NCBI GenBank assembly: GCA_016722635.1
Contig: JADKIX010000003.1
Location: 62,001-126,000, forward strand
DNA: 64,000 nt
DNA from: Rhodospirillaceae bacterium
Lineage (GTDB): Bacteria > Pseudomonadota > Alphaproteobacteria > JAEUKQ01
Direction of reading: 5' to 3'
Numbering within the stretch: position 1 is the stretch's first letter; each line of letters starts with the position of its first letter. Below, piece after piece: positions 9,757-19,796 of the stretch. The notes beneath the pieces are model-generated. The model saw only the letters and a program-made list of their open reading frames with translations, did not search any database and was not told where the DNA came from. A program made the position numbers and the translations under genes.

Positions 9757-9969
9757 TCGTTTTAATAGTTACCTGATTAAAATAGAGGATATCTTTTGTC
9801 GAATCAATAGCCTAGATCAATTCTTTTTGCACTGCAAAATTCATCGGAACATTTTTGAATAAAACTTCTTGATCCATAAATTGTTGTTTTTCGCTTTTGT
9901 TTTTGAAAAATTTTATTTTCCGCTATGCTTATAAACTATCTTAAGATTTTTTGAAGATGGGACTATTAT

Positions 9970-12036
9970 TTGTTTCCTATCCTTATCTTACTTATCGCCC
10001 CCCTTTTGGCCGTTGGTATAGGTTTGTATCATTTCCTTTATCATGAGCCGTCGCTGTGGGCGACATTCGGTATGTTGCCAACGGCAATGATATTCTTGTT
10101 CAGTTTAGTTTATTTAAAAAGAAACAAATGGTCCGGCCTATATAAAATAATAGGAATTTTAAATTTTTGTTTCTTAGGGTTTATTTTAGCCCATCTTCAA
10201 ACAATTTTAACAAACACAGAACTATTAAATTATCCCTTAAACAATGTGAATATTGAAGGTGATATAAGACATATTGAAATAACGTCTAAGGGGTATCAAA
10301 AGGTTATTATTGAAAATATTAAAATTTTAACCCCTCATCACCCAACCCACTTAAAAACTGCCCAAATAACCATAAGATCAAAGAAAGAAATTTTACAATA
10401 TGCAGATCATATTAGGGTTAGGGTAGATCTTTTCCCTCCGGGCTTACCAGCTTTTCCAGGGGGATATAATTTCCGTAAAAATTTTTGGTTTGAAGGAATT
10501 GGCGCGATTGGCTTTGCCCGTGGGCATGCGGAAATTTTATCCCAAAACACTTCTTTTCTTCATAACCATTTAACGGTTTTATTAAACCAAACAAGGCAAA
10601 GCTTAAGTCAAAAGATAATTACCATATTACCTGGTGATGAAGCCAGTGTTGCGAAAGCTCTAATCCTAGGCGATCAAGGCAGCATTCCGCAAAAAATTGT
10701 TAATGATATGCAAAATAGCGGGTTATCGCATCTCTTGTCTGTTTCTGGATTACATCTCAGTTTGGTTGGCGTATTAACTTTCGGATTATTTAGGCGCGTA
10801 TTGATTTTATATCCTCTTAGCCAGTTTGATTGGCCCAGGAAAAAAATCGCAGCCTTGCTGACCATTTTAATTGCTTTCTTTTATCTTTTATTAACTTATG
10901 CCGCTGTTCCAACCCAACGTTCCTTCATGATGGTTGCTTTGGTGATGATTGGAATCTTGCTTGATCGACAAATCATTGGTTTATATACATTGGCTTGGGC
11001 GGCGATTATCATTCTAATATTTAATCCCTATAGCTTGTTAACAGCCAGCTTTCAGATGAGTTTTGTAGCCGTGGCGGTGATTATTGCGATTGTCAAAAAA
11101 GATGAAATTAGCCAAAAAACTTCTGAACAATCCAATTTAAGAAAAACGAATTCTTTATTTTTAAGGTTTGGGCGATATATTTCCCAATTAATAAAGGTCA
11201 GTTTTTGGATCAGTTTGGCTATTATGCCAATTACTTTATATCATTTTAATCAAGCGAGCATTTACGGCATATTAGCTAACCTTTTGGCTATTCCCATCAC
11301 TTCATTCTGGGTGATGCCTGCGGCGTTAATGGGGGTATTGTTATCTTTATGTAATTTAGAAAATATACCCTTTATTATTATGGGGGAGGGGATCAGCTGG
11401 ATCCTTAATATTGCCAATTTTATTACGCAAATGCCTTACGCAACTGTTAATGTTAGCTTCATAAGCTTGGCGGCAGCTCTTATCTTTACCCTGATAATAT
11501 TTCTTATTCTTGCCCCATCGTTTCCGTACAAAACAAGTATGATCGTGATATTATTAGGGATCGCATTTTTTACAACCAGAAAGCCAAATATTCCAGATAT
11601 AATTGTTTCTATTGATGAAAAAATGATTGTCTTAAAAAATAATGCGAATGGTTATTTAATCATTACCTCCCAAAAAAGCTCTTTTTTATTAAAAATATGG
11701 CAAGAGAGTTTAAGAAAAACAAGAATCATCCCTTGGGCTTATTTTTATAAACATCCTGATTTTGTGTGTGATACCACAGGTTGTTCCTACAAAATACAGG
11801 ATAAAACCATTTTAATTTTATGGCAAAACAATCCCCAGGACTATTCATGTGAAACAGCGGATTTAGTTATTAATCTAAATGATAGGGGACCTATATCTTG
11901 CAATACCGTGCCAGTGATCCAAAAATCACCCGGTCAACCTATGTATTGGGGATGGATCACACCAAAAAAAATCGAAATCTTATCAACAACAGATTTGCTC
12001 GGTAATAGGCCGTGGATCAAAGATTATTCAAAATAA
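9970..12036 (+). CDS. comEC: ComEC/Rec2-family DNA uptake channel, no beta-lactamase domain
   Basis: Polytopic inner-membrane protein of the ComEC/Rec2 family, whose members move single-stranded DNA into the cytoplasm during natural transformation. N-terminal membrane segments are followed by a soluble DUF4131-type region (about residues 75-180). The competence domain begins near residue 220 with the hallmark DEASVAKALILGDQGSIP and LLSVSGLHLSLVG. Many hydrophobic segments follow to about residue 535. The last 150 residues hold CDTTGC but none of the HxHxDH zinc residues of the metallo-beta-lactamase domain found in Bacillus ComEC; this degenerate tail is common in alphaproteobacteria. The TTG start at 9970 is a best guess. 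No other competence genes are in the window. Confidence 0.88.
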   Translation: MFPILILLIAPLLAVGIGLYHFLYHEPSLWATFGMLPTAMIFLFSLVYLKRNKWSGLYKIIGILNFCFLGFILAHLQTILTNTELLNYPLNNVNIEGDIRHIEITSKGYQKVIIENIKILTPHHPTHLKTAQITIRSKKEILQYADHIRVRVDLFPPGLPAFPGGYNFRKNFWFEGIGAIGFARGHAEILSQNTSFLHNHLTVLLNQTRQSLSQKIITILPGDEASVAKALILGDQGSIPQKIVNDMQNSGLSHLLSVSGLHLSLVGVLTFGLFRRVLILYPLSQFDWPRKKIAALLTILIAFFYLLLTYAAVPTQRSFMMVALVMIGILLDRQIIGLYTLAWAAIIILIFNPYSLLTASFQMSFVAVAVIIAIVKKDEISQKTSEQSNLRKTNSLFLRFGRYISQLIKVSFWISLAIMPITLYHFNQASIYGILANLLAIPITSFWVMPAALMGVLLSLCNLENIPFIIMGEGISWILNIANFITQMPYATVNVSFISLAAALIFTLIIFLILAPSFPYKTSMIVILLGIAFFTTRKPNIPDIIVSIDEKMIVLKNNANGYLIITSQKSSFLLKIWQESLRKTRIIPWAYFYKHPDFVCDTTGCSYKIQDKTILILWQNNPQDYSCETADLVINLNDRGPISCNTVPVIQKSPGQPMYWGWITPKKIEILSTTDLLGNRPWIKDYSK

Positions 12037-12038
12037 AT

Positions 12039-12758
12039 TTAGTATTTGCGAATAATTGTTTTCAGGCGACCCTGGATTTTTACCTGATTAGGAGAATAAA
12101 TCTGTGTCTCATATCTTTTATTGGCAGGAGCCAACAGAATCTTTTTTTGTTTAAGGTAATATTTTTTTAATGTTGCCTCATGATCATTAATCAGTGCTAC
12201 AACGATATTCCCATCTTCCGCGGTTTCACTTTTTTCAATAATTGCCATATCCCCATCAAAAATTCCTGCCTCCTCCATGGAATCACCAGAAATTTCCAAA
12301 GCATAATACATTTTATGAGAATTTTTTGAATTCCTCGTGCTTAAAAAGCTACTAGGCACATCTAATGTTTTGCCAGGGTCAGCAACGGCAAGGATCGGGG
12401 ATCCGGCTGCAATCCTACCATATAGGGGAATATTTAAAAAATCACTTTTATTTCCCATATAAGCTGGATTAAACTGCAAAGCGTTAGCATCAGATTGGCT
12501 GGATTTTTTCAGCAGGGAAGGATTTTTGATGGGTTCCAATAAACTATGAGGCATTCTGGCAATTTCTAAAGCACGTGCCCGTTGTTTAATTTGTTTGATG
12601 AATCCTCGCTCCGCTAATCCATTAATTAAGCGGAAAATCCCCGATTTTGAGCGAAGATTGACAGCAATCTTCATCTCTTCAAAACTGGGCGATATTTTAT
12701 TTTCCAACGTATAAGAATGAATGAATTCTAATAATTCTAACTGTTTTCGCGTCAACAT
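12039..12758 (-). CDS. lexA: LexA repressor, SOS response regulator
   Basis: Transcriptional repressor that self-cleaves when RecA filaments form, releasing DNA-repair genes. ATG at 12758 gives the family-standard start LTRKQLELLEFIH; an upstream in-frame start at 12788 only adds residues unlike LexA. The winged helix DNA-binding domain spans about residues 1-65. The Ala-Gly cleavage site lies in GRIAAGSPI, the catalytic Ser in SGDSMEEAGI and the catalytic Lys in INDHEATLKKYY. The linker is longer than in E. coli, as usual for alphaproteobacteria. Convergent with comEC with only two bases between the stops; the lexA-comEC neighbourhood is conserved in the class. Confidence 0.95.
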   Translation of the reverse strand: MLTRKQLELLEFIHSYTLENKISPSFEEMKIAVNLRSKSGIFRLINGLAERGFIKQIKQRARALEIARMPHSLLEPIKNPSLLKKSSQSDANALQFNPAYMGNKSDFLNIPLYGRIAAGSPILAVADPGKTLDVPSSFLSTRNSKNSHKMYYALEISGDSMEEAGIFDGDMAIIEKSETAEDGNIVVALINDHEATLKKYYLKQKKILLAPANKRYETQIYSPNQVKIQGRLKTIIRKY

Positions 12759-12771
12759 TATGGCACCTATG

Positions 12772-12786
12772 GAACATAAAAGAAAC
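12772..12786 (-). promoter_or_regulatory. Candidate LexA-binding (SOS) box upstream of lexA
   Basis: On the lexA strand this reads GTTT-N7-GTTC, one mismatch from the alphaproteobacterial SOS box GTTC-N7-GTTC. It lies 14-28 bases before the lexA start, where autoregulation would be expected. A single imperfect match in AT-rich DNA is weak evidence. Confidence 0.35.
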
Positions 12787-12943
12787 ATTATCTTTTTCTA
12801 AGGGTGTTCTTAGTAAACGTCAAGTATAAATGATTATTGAATAGCAATAGATTTATTATAAAGAAGCAGTCAAAAATAATTTGATCTTGTAATGTTTTTG
12901 CAGATGTTGATGATCATAAGAAAGTTTTAAATGGTCTCTGAGA

Positions 12944-13873
12944 ATGACTAAAATGACTATAAAGTTAATGAATAGAGTGGGAGGATTGGGGAAGTATAAA
13001 AATAGCCATTCATTTTTTAAAATTATCCTTATGTGTTTTTGTTTTACATTCGTGGGTTGTTCAGAAAAACCTACCAATCTTTTATCTTTGGAAAATTATG
13101 AACTACCTTCCGGTCTAGTTATGATTGACAAGCCTGTTATGGATTCATCACTGGAAGCATTCGCTCGCCTTCATATCCCACTATCTTCGGATAATAAAAT
13201 TCAAGGATTCATTGTTCTTATCATTGATGATATGGGTTTAAATCATGGGTTTGCATCCCGCGCGGTCAAATTGCCCCCCAAAGTTACCTTGTCGTATTTG
13301 CCTTATGCCTTGCATCTTAAAAAACAGGTAACGAATGCATTGCAAGCTGGTCATGAAATTATGCTTCATTTACCTATGGAAGCCCATCAAATGATGGGCC
13401 AAGATACAGTACCAAACATTTTGATGGTATCAATGACACCCAGTGAATTAGAAGAAAAAATAAACTGGGCTTTTTCCCAAATTCCTCAATTTACCGGCGT
13501 GAATAACCATATGGGCAGCCGTTTTACCGAGTGGCCAGAAGGTATGGAGGTTTTATTAAGATCAATTAAAAAGCGCGGGTTGTTTTTTTTAGATTCAAGA
13601 ACAACCGCCCAATCGGTAGCGTTTACAATGGCTAAAAATATGGGCTTACCATTTGTTCAGCGGGATGTTTTCATTGACCATTTCCAAAATGAGCAAGCTA
13701 TCTACCAACAATTAGCAAGCCTTGAAAATATCGCTTTGAAAAGGGGATATGTTGTGGCAATTGCCCATCCACACCCCCAAACTATGGATATTCTTGAAAA
13801 ATGGTTGCTCACATTACCAGAGAAAAAATTACACTTAATATCTGTACAAGATTTATTGAAAAAATTTCATTGA
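12944..13873 (+). CDS. Divergent polysaccharide deacetylase family protein (YibQ-like)
   Basis: A 309-residue protein of the divergent polysaccharide deacetylase family (DUF610/YibQ). Residues 1-40 contain a hydrophobic export segment ending in FVGCSEKP, which could be a lipoprotein site although the lipobox is not canonical. The deacetylase-like domain covers about residues 88-305: LIIDDMGLN supplies the first acidic motif, EIMLHLPMEAH and NNHMGSRFTE the histidine motifs, and FFLDSRTTAQS and VAIAHPHPQT later strands. The biological substrate of this family is not established; an envelope sugar polymer is the usual guess. It is divergent from lexA and convergent with dps, apparently monocistronic. 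Confidence 0.8.
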   Translation: MTKMTIKLMNRVGGLGKYKNSHSFFKIILMCFCFTFVGCSEKPTNLLSLENYELPSGLVMIDKPVMDSSLEAFARLHIPLSSDNKIQGFIVLIIDDMGLNHGFASRAVKLPPKVTLSYLPYALHLKKQVTNALQAGHEIMLHLPMEAHQMMGQDTVPNILMVSMTPSELEEKINWAFSQIPQFTGVNNHMGSRFTEWPEGMEVLLRSIKKRGLFFLDSRTTAQSVAFTMAKNMGLPFVQRDVFIDHFQNEQAIYQQLASLENIALKRGYVVAIAHPHPQTMDILEKWLLTLPEKKLHLISVQDLLKKFH

Positions 13874-13894
13874 AATTATAACTAAAAACCCGAT

Positions 13895-14374
13895 TTATTC
13901 TTCCAAATGGCTTTCCAGCATCCACACACTTTTTTCATGAACGCCTAAGCGCTTAATTAACAAATCAGCGGTACTTTCATCACCTGCTGCTTCAGCTACA
14001 GGCAAAGCCTTTTTTATGGTTTCAATAATCATTTTATTATTATCGCATAGCAAAGAAATCATGTGCAAAGCCTTGGGTAAATTTGTTTCTTCCTTGATTT
14101 TAGAGAGTTTTTCGTAGGCTACAAAACTACCCGGTGCAAAAGATCCAAGGGCTCGGATTCTTTCGGCAAGTTCATCAACAGCTCCAGACAACTCTTTGTA
14201 TTGAGATTCAAATAACAAATGATAAGAATAAAACATTGGCCCTATTACGTTCCAATGAAAATTCTGTGTTTTTAAATAAACTACGTAAGTTTCCGCCAGC
14301 AATTGATTAAGCGCTTGTACCACCGTTGTGGGGGCAGTAATTGCAGGCGTAGCATTTAGATTTGGCTTGTTCAT
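13895..14374 (-). CDS. dps: Dps family DNA-protection/ferritin-like protein
   Basis: Dodecameric ferritin-fold protein that stores iron oxidised with hydrogen peroxide and can coat DNA in stationary phase or oxidative stress. Family ferroxidase residues are visible in KTQNFHWNVIGPMFYSYHLLFESQYKELSGAVDELAER, given in parts: His in NFHWN and His, Glu and Asp in the next helix. There are three consecutive ATG codons; the third (14374) lies seven bases after GGGAG and is preferred. The short N terminus has only one Lys, so DNA binding by a basic tail is uncertain. It stands alone, convergent with the deacetylase gene. Confidence 0.92.
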   Translation of the reverse strand: MNKPNLNATPAITAPTTVVQALNQLLAETYVVYLKTQNFHWNVIGPMFYSYHLLFESQYKELSGAVDELAERIRALGSFAPGSFVAYEKLSKIKEETNLPKALHMISLLCDNNKMIIETIKKALPVAEAAGDESTADLLIKRLGVHEKSVWMLESHLEE

Positions 14375-14550
14375 CATCATTCTCCCATTTTTCTGTTTTG
14401 ATTATAAGCCATTTTCAAGATAAAAGCACCGAAATATTATCTGATCCAAAAATCATAAAAAAATTCTTAAATTTTAAAGCAATGAAAAAGCCCCAGCTGT
14501 TTTATAGTGAACCAAAATAACGGGAATGTTAATTTTTATTTTATAACATG

Positions 14551-16458
14551 TTATTGAAAAGCTTTATCCAAAACTTCTTGATTGATCTCAACATGATAAA
14601 AGGATTTTAAATAATCGATCAGTTGTTCGCCTATATCATTGGAAAATTCAGCAGATAAGGTTGCTCGTAAATCTTTATAATCTTCACTTTCAACATTAAC
14701 ATCAGGTTTTTGAATTTCTGTTAACTTAGCAACCACTATATAATTTTCTGAGGGCTGATAAATAATTTCCCCAATTTTTGTCATAGAGAAAATCCTGCTG
14801 TTTAATATGGCATCAATGTTGGCTTGCTGATCCAGCTTATTTCTGGTTAAAGCACTTGAAGTAATAACTGTACCTTTAACCTGACTGGCAATAGATAGAA
14901 AATCTTGATTGGCAGCTTGCCCGATTACGCTTTCAATTTTTTCGGTAGCTTTTTGCAATTTTTGTTGACTCTGCCATTGTTTTATCAATTCTTCACGAAC
15001 TTCAAGTAAAGGGCGGGGGGTGGATAAGTCAATTTTTTCAACAAAGAAAGAGGTGTAATCCCCAGCGGCAGTGATCAACATGTTGCTATATTGCCCTTGG
15101 TTCAAACGGGTGATTTGCAGCAATGTAGTACGGTCAATGGGATATCCTAAAATCTCAGATAATTTCTGGGCGGTACCTGCATCCATGGTTAATTGCGAAA
15201 CTTCCACTACTTCAAATTCAGCCGCTTTGGCGGCATCAAGAAAATTATCCCCCGCCGCTAATTGGTCTTCAAATAAAACACGGCGTTTATCGGCAAGAAT
15301 TTCTGCTTCATTCCGTGCTAACATCATTTTCAATTGGGGGATAGCTTCTGCAAAACCAACTTTATTTTCAGGCTGGATTCGAACAAGACGGATAATATGC
15401 CAGCCAGCAATACCATTGACAGGTTTTGATATTTCGCCGTCTTTTAAAGAAAAAGCACTTTCAATAACATCAGACGATAAGCCTAAAACAGGAGTTGATT
15501 TTTCTATTTGTTCAATAAAGATTGGCGAAGTGCCAGTTAAATTCACTGCAAATTCTGTAAAAGATTGGCCATTTTGCAATTTTTGATAGGCATCCTCTGC
15601 TTGCTCTTTAGTTGTAAAAACGATCTGTTCAATCGACCTCTTTTCATTTTTGTGGAAAATGGGGATATTGTTATCATATTCCTGATGCAGATCTTCTTCT
15701 CGAAAAGACATATTTGTTACTAAATCGGCTGCCAAATTTTTTATAGACAATTTTGCGATGATTATATTACGGCGCTCCGGAGTTAGGCGGGTTTGTTTGA
15801 CAATATTATAAAAATTATCAATTTCCGTATCGGATGGCATGCCCGGATCTTCTATCTGATCAAAATCCATTACAAAAGTTTCGACTACTCTTTTTTCATT
15901 TCTAAACTGATAGATGTTTTTTGCTAAAATATCTGGAGTTTCAATGTCCCCTAGCGCAGAACCAAAAGCGGTGGCAGATAAAATTTGATCTTTAGATTGT
16001 TGTATAAATTCATTGCTAGTCAAACCATTTGACCGTAAATAGGCCTGATAGAGGGCTGGATCAAAAACTCCCATTTGGTTCTTAAAAATCGGCAAGTTTG
16101 TAAGGATTTTGCTAATAATGGGATCAGTAATCCCGATATTTAAATCAGCGGCAAGGGCATTAAGCAATTTCCGCTCAATCAGGTTATCGATAATACGCTG
16201 ATCTATATTCCGTAATTTCATTTCTTGATAAGAAAAAGTTTGGCCAGTTTGCCTTTCATACTGGGAGATAACTTTTCTTAACGCCTGTATATATTCAACG
16301 GTTGGAATGTCTTCACCATTGACAGTGGCGATGGCTGGATCTCGTTGAAAGCCTCGAATAATATCGCCAATTCCCCATAAAGCGAAAGAGCCCACCAATA
16401 AAAAAAGTAAAACTTTAATAATCCAAGAAGAAGCTTTCGTACGAATTGCTGTCAGCAT
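14551..16458 (-). CDS. ppiD: Periplasmic folding chaperone, PpiD/SurA-type peptidyl-prolyl isomerase
   Basis: Membrane-anchored periplasmic chaperone acting on proteins leaving the Sec translocon. One N-terminal membrane anchor (about residues 13-33) is followed by a SurA_N-like chaperone domain (residues 36-170). A parvulin-type domain (about residues 250-360) contains RSIEQIVFTTKEQAEDAYQK and the GWHIIRLV strand. The C-terminal half is another folding-helper region. At 635 residues it has normal length. The parvulin domain is degenerate as in E. coli PpiD, so isomerase activity is doubtful. It diverges from tpiA across 234 bases, the usual alphaproteobacterial arrangement. Confidence 0.9.
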   Translation of the reverse strand: MLTAIRTKASSWIIKVLLFLLVGSFALWGIGDIIRGFQRDPAIATVNGEDIPTVEYIQALRKVISQYERQTGQTFSYQEMKLRNIDQRIIDNLIERKLLNALAADLNIGITDPIISKILTNLPIFKNQMGVFDPALYQAYLRSNGLTSNEFIQQSKDQILSATAFGSALGDIETPDILAKNIYQFRNEKRVVETFVMDFDQIEDPGMPSDTEIDNFYNIVKQTRLTPERRNIIIAKLSIKNLAADLVTNMSFREEDLHQEYDNNIPIFHKNEKRSIEQIVFTTKEQAEDAYQKLQNGQSFTEFAVNLTGTSPIFIEQIEKSTPVLGLSSDVIESAFSLKDGEISKPVNGIAGWHIIRLVRIQPENKVGFAEAIPQLKMMLARNEAEILADKRRVLFEDQLAAGDNFLDAAKAAEFEVVEVSQLTMDAGTAQKLSEILGYPIDRTTLLQITRLNQGQYSNMLITAAGDYTSFFVEKIDLSTPRPLLEVREELIKQWQSQQKLQKATEKIESVIGQAANQDFLSIASQVKGTVITSSALTRNKLDQQANIDAILNSRIFSMTKIGEIIYQPSENYIVVAKLTEIQKPDVNVESEDYKDLRATLSAEFSNDIGEQLIDYLKSFYHVEINQEVLDKAFQ

Positions 16459-16692
16459 GATTGAACAATCTATCCACAGAGAATTGGTATAAGGTTGGGT
16501 TGAATTAATGTCGCAAAGTAAAAAATCGAATAACCTTTAAACAAGTGTTAGCTTTTTTTATTAAACAATTCAATGCCTATGATCAAAGGGTAGGAATTTT
16601 TATCAGGATGGCATTAAAAATAAATTTCAGCTATACATTGTTTCTAGATTTTAATCTTTAAAAATAACTTTTTAATTAATAGGTATATCTTC

Positions 16693-17466
16693 ATGATTGA
16701 AAAAAAGTTTCTCATTGTGGGGAATTGGAAAATGAATGCAAATGCCTTAGAGGCGGCACTGATTGCCAAGCAATTATTGTCTCATAAGACCCTGCTTGAG
16801 AAATATGATTCGCAGATAAGAGTTGTTATATCTCCACCCTTTCCCTTTATTAGCCTTGTCAAAGATGTGCTAGTAGAACTGAAAGTTGCTGTAGGGGCCC
16901 AAGATTGTCACGAGCAAGAACAAGGAGCTTTTACAGGCGATGTATCGGCTAGAATGTTAGCTTCCTTAGGTTGCAAATATATTATTGTGGGGCATTCAGA
17001 ACGGCGGCGGTTCCACAACGAAACCAACCAACTAATCTCTATGAAGGTCTCAGCTTGTGTAAAAAATAACCTTATCCCTATTATTTGCATTGGGGAGACA
17101 GAGGAAGAAAAGAATCAAGGGCAAACTTTCCAAATCCTGAACCGCCAGTTAGAAGAATGCTTGCCTAAAGAAAAATTGGCCAGTAAATCATTTGTAGTCG
17201 CTTATGAGCCAGTTTGGGCGATAGGCTCTGGAAGAATTCCGGAAGATAAAGAAATTTCCCTTATCCATCAACATATTTATACATATTTGGTGAAATTTTC
17301 TTCCAACCAGCTTTTTTCAGTGATTTATGGGGGGTCTGTAAAACCGGATAATGCGGGATTGATTGCTGGCTTGGAGCTAGTAGATGGATTATTGGTAGGG
17401 GGAGCCAGCCTTCAAGCTGATCATTTCTTTGATATTATCAAAAAATCTTCTGTATCGCTTAGTTAA
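16693..17466 (+). CDS. tpiA: Triosephosphate isomerase
   Basis: Interconverts dihydroxyacetone phosphate and glyceraldehyde 3-phosphate in glycolysis and gluconeogenesis. The 257-residue TIM barrel has GNWKMN (substrate Asn and Lys), the catalytic His in VGHSERR, and the catalytic Glu in the signature AYEPVWAIGSG, followed by the phosphate-binding YGGSVKPDN and LVGGASL. ATAGG lies ten bases before the ATG. It is followed by secG and pyrG, the conserved class order. Glyceraldehyde 3-phosphate is also a substrate of Dxs encoded at 24 kb. Confidence 0.97.
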   Translation: MIEKKFLIVGNWKMNANALEAALIAKQLLSHKTLLEKYDSQIRVVISPPFPFISLVKDVLVELKVAVGAQDCHEQEQGAFTGDVSARMLASLGCKYIIVGHSERRRFHNETNQLISMKVSACVKNNLIPIICIGETEEEKNQGQTFQILNRQLEECLPKEKLASKSFVVAYEPVWAIGSGRIPEDKEISLIHQHIYTYLVKFSSNQLFSVIYGGSVKPDNAGLIAGLELVDGLLVGGASLQADHFFDIIKKSSVSLS

Positions 17467-17627
17467 GTTGATATGTAAGCGTAGTCGTTAATTTTGGATA
17501 AAAAGCGACATTTTAGATAATTATCGAAGTCTTACTTGCAGTAATATAATTTATCTTATAATTAAAAGGGTAATAATTTGATTAATAATTGGTATATAAC
17601 CACCTCACAGAACCTGAAGAGAAAGAT

Positions 17628-17963
17628 ATGACAACCATAATTCTTGTAATTCATTTGATATTAGCCGTTTTATTAGTTGGAATTATTTTGTTGCAAAAGA
17701 GCGAAGGGGGTGGGTTAGGTCTGGGCGGTGGGGGTGGAATGTCAGGATTTCTTACCACTCGCGGGTCGGCTAATTTTCTTACCCGGACAACGGCATGGCT
17801 GGCGGCCTTATTTTTTATTACGAGTCTAGCGCTGGTGGTTTTGGCAGATAATAGAAATGGCTTGGATATCCCGGCTGTCCCGCCAACCTTTATTCCACCA
17901 CCTATTACAGCTGCACCGACCCCTAATTCCACTACCCAGCCTTCCATTCCGGTCGGCCAATAA
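17628..17963 (+). CDS. secG: Preprotein translocase subunit SecG
   Basis: Small inner-membrane subunit of the SecYEG translocon that assists protein export. The ATG at 17628, just after GAAGAGAAAGAT, gives a 111-residue protein starting with a membrane segment. It then has the SecG hallmark LLQKSEGGGLG and a glycine-rich loop, a second membrane segment (about residues 56-76) and a proline/threonine-rich tail. An upstream in-frame start at 17589 would add a polar, non-family extension. The gene lies between tpiA and pyrG as in related species. Confidence 0.93.
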   Translation: MTTIILVIHLILAVLLVGIILLQKSEGGGLGLGGGGGMSGFLTTRGSANFLTRTTAWLAALFFITSLALVVLADNRNGLDIPAVPPTFIPPPITAAPTPNSTTQPSIPVGQ

Positions 17964-18029
17964 TTAAGAAAAAATAAAATAGTGGCATATCGTTTATTGA
18001 AAAAATATTTTTAGACATATTAGGTTGTG

Positions 18030-19658
18030 ATGGCACGGTATATATTTATTACGGGCGGTGTGGTTTCTTCATTAGGCAAAGGGTTGGCAACCGCGGCCCT
18101 CGGCGCCCTTTTGCAAGCACGGGGATTTAAAGTACGCTTACGTAAGCTAGATCCATATTTAAATGTTGATCCGGGTACTATGAGCCCCTTCCAACATGGT
18201 GAAGTGTATGTCACGGATGATGGTGCGGAAACAGATCTTGATTTGGGGCATTACGAAAGATTTACGGGCGTTGCATCCAGAAAAGCAGACAGTGTTACAT
18301 CCGGGCGTATTTTTTCAACAGTGATTGCGAAAGAACGTCGGGGGGATTATTTAGGGGCTACGGTCCAGGTCATTCCCCATGTAACTGATGCTATCAAAGA
18401 ATTTATAAAAGCAGAAACCCAAGACGAAGATTTTGTCCTATGTGAAATTGGCGGGACAGTTGGTGATATTGAAAGTTTACCTTTCTTGGAAGCCATCAGA
18501 CAGTTAGGCAATGAATTAGGCAAGCAAAACACGCTTTTTATCCATCTGACGTTGGTTCCTTGGATATCAGCGGCAGGAGAGTTGAAGACAAAGCCTACGC
18601 AACATTCCGTCAAAGAATTGTTGAGCGTCGGCATTCAGCCTGATATTTTATTATGTCGTTGTGAACGCGCCATTCCTTTGGATGCGCGAAAAAAAATCGC
18701 ACTTTTTTGCAATTTAGATCCTGCTAAAGTCATTCAGGCTTTGGATGTTGACACAATTTACCGGGTTCCGCTGGCCTATAATCAGGAAAATTTGGATGAA
18801 GAGGTTTGCAAATATTTTGGACTAAAATCTGCCAAGCCTAATTTGAAAATTTGGCAAAATATCGTTGATCGGATTGGGTCGCCAGAGGGTGAAGTTACAA
18901 TTTCGGTGGTTGGAAAATACACGTCTGTTCCAGATGCTTATAAATCTTTGACGGAAGCTTTGCGGCATGGCGGCATTACCAATAATGTAAGGGTAAATAT
19001 TCAATGGCTGGATAGTGAGCTAATTGAAAAAGGGGAGGAACGTTCATTATTACTTGCTAGCGACGGAATTTTAGTGCCGGGCGGATTTGGTGAAAGAGGT
19101 ACCAAGGGCAAAATTGAGGCGGTCAAGGTGGCTAGGGAAAATAAGATTCCCTATTTTGGGATTTGCTTTGGTATGCAGATGGCGGTTATTGAAACAGCTC
19201 GCAACATTCTGGGTCTTAAAGACGCTGGTTCAACAGAATTTGGTAATTGTGGCCAACCAGTGGTAGGGTTGCTTGAGGAATGGTTAAAGGGCAATTCCCT
19301 TGAAAAACGTACTATTCATACGGATAAAGGTGGTTCTATGCGTCTTGGGGCCTATGAGTGCTACCTGAAAACCGGCAGCAAGATTTATGACATCTACAAA
19401 CTAGATAAAATTTCCGAACGGCATCGCCATCGGTATGAAGTTAATATTACGTATCGTGAAAAACTTGAGAAGCAAGCAGGATTAATCTTTTCGGGTATGT
19501 CAAAAGACAATATACTACCGGAAATTATAGAAAGGGCTGATCATCCCTGGTTCATTGGGGTACAATTTCATCCCGAACTAAAGTCAAAACCTTTTGAACC
19601 ACACCCTTTATTTGTTTCCTTTATTCATGCAGCCTTGCAACAGTCAAGGTTAGTTTAA
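18030..19658 (+). CDS. pyrG: CTP synthase
   Basis: Makes CTP from UTP, ATP and glutamine. The N-terminal synthetase domain starts with [15 protein letters not shown] and contains the allosteric and UTP-binding regions. The C-terminal class I glutamine amidotransferase has the nucleophile Cys near residue 379 in [10 protein letters not shown] and the His/Glu of QFHPE. ATG at 18030 follows AGG by five bases; a GTG one codon earlier is possible. In many alphaproteobacteria kdsA (KDO 8-phosphate synthase) and eno follow; here the next gene is hpnM, with no kdsA remnant visible in the 197-base gap. Confidence 0.97.
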   Translation: MARYIFITGGVVSSLGKGLATAALGALLQARGFKVRLRKLDPYLNVDPGTMSPFQHGEVYVTDDGAETDLDLGHYERFTGVASRKADSVTSGRIFSTVIAKERRGDYLGATVQVIPHVTDAIKEFIKAETQDEDFVLCEIGGTVGDIESLPFLEAIRQLGNELGKQNTLFIHLTLVPWISAAGELKTKPTQHSVKELLSVGIQPDILLCRCERAIPLDARKKIALFCNLDPAKVIQALDVDTIYRVPLAYNQENLDEEVCKYFGLKSAKPNLKIWQNIVDRIGSPEGEVTISVVGKYTSVPDAYKSLTEALRHGGITNNVRVNIQWLDSELIEKGEERSLLLASDGILVPGGFGERGTKGKIEAVKVARENKIPYFGICFGMQMAVIETARNILGLKDAGSTEFGNCGQPVVGLLEEWLKGNSLEKRTIHTDKGGSMRLGAYECYLKTGSKIYDIYKLDKISERHRHRYEVNITYREKLEKQAGLIFSGMSKDNILPEIIERADHPWFIGVQFHPELKSKPFEPHPLFVSFIHAALQQSRLV

Positions 19659-19774
19659 AAATAATAAAACATATCTGCCCTTTATCAAGAAAGATTGATA
19701 GTATCATAGGCAGAAAATTTTATTGTTGTATTTGCCCTTTTTGCAAAACCTTTGTGACTTTAAGGGATAAACCG

Positions 19775-19796
19775 CTCGATATTTAAAAGTATCGAG
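19775..19796. promoter_or_regulatory. Perfect inverted repeat upstream of hpnM
   Basis: CTCGATA and TATCGAG, seven bases each, flank an eight-base AT-rich centre, about 60 bases before the hpnM start. Position and symmetry suit a dimeric repressor operator for the hopanoid operon; it has no U tract, so it is less likely a terminator. Function is inference only. Confidence 0.35.

Noticed and set aside
9970..12036. Truncated comEC because the beta-lactamase domain is missing
   Set aside because: The degenerate tail without zinc motif is common in alphaproteobacterial ComEC, and the gene ends cleanly next to lexA.
17651..17947. Long open frame opposite secG
   Set aside because: Shadow of the glycine- and proline-rich secG coding sequence on the other strand.
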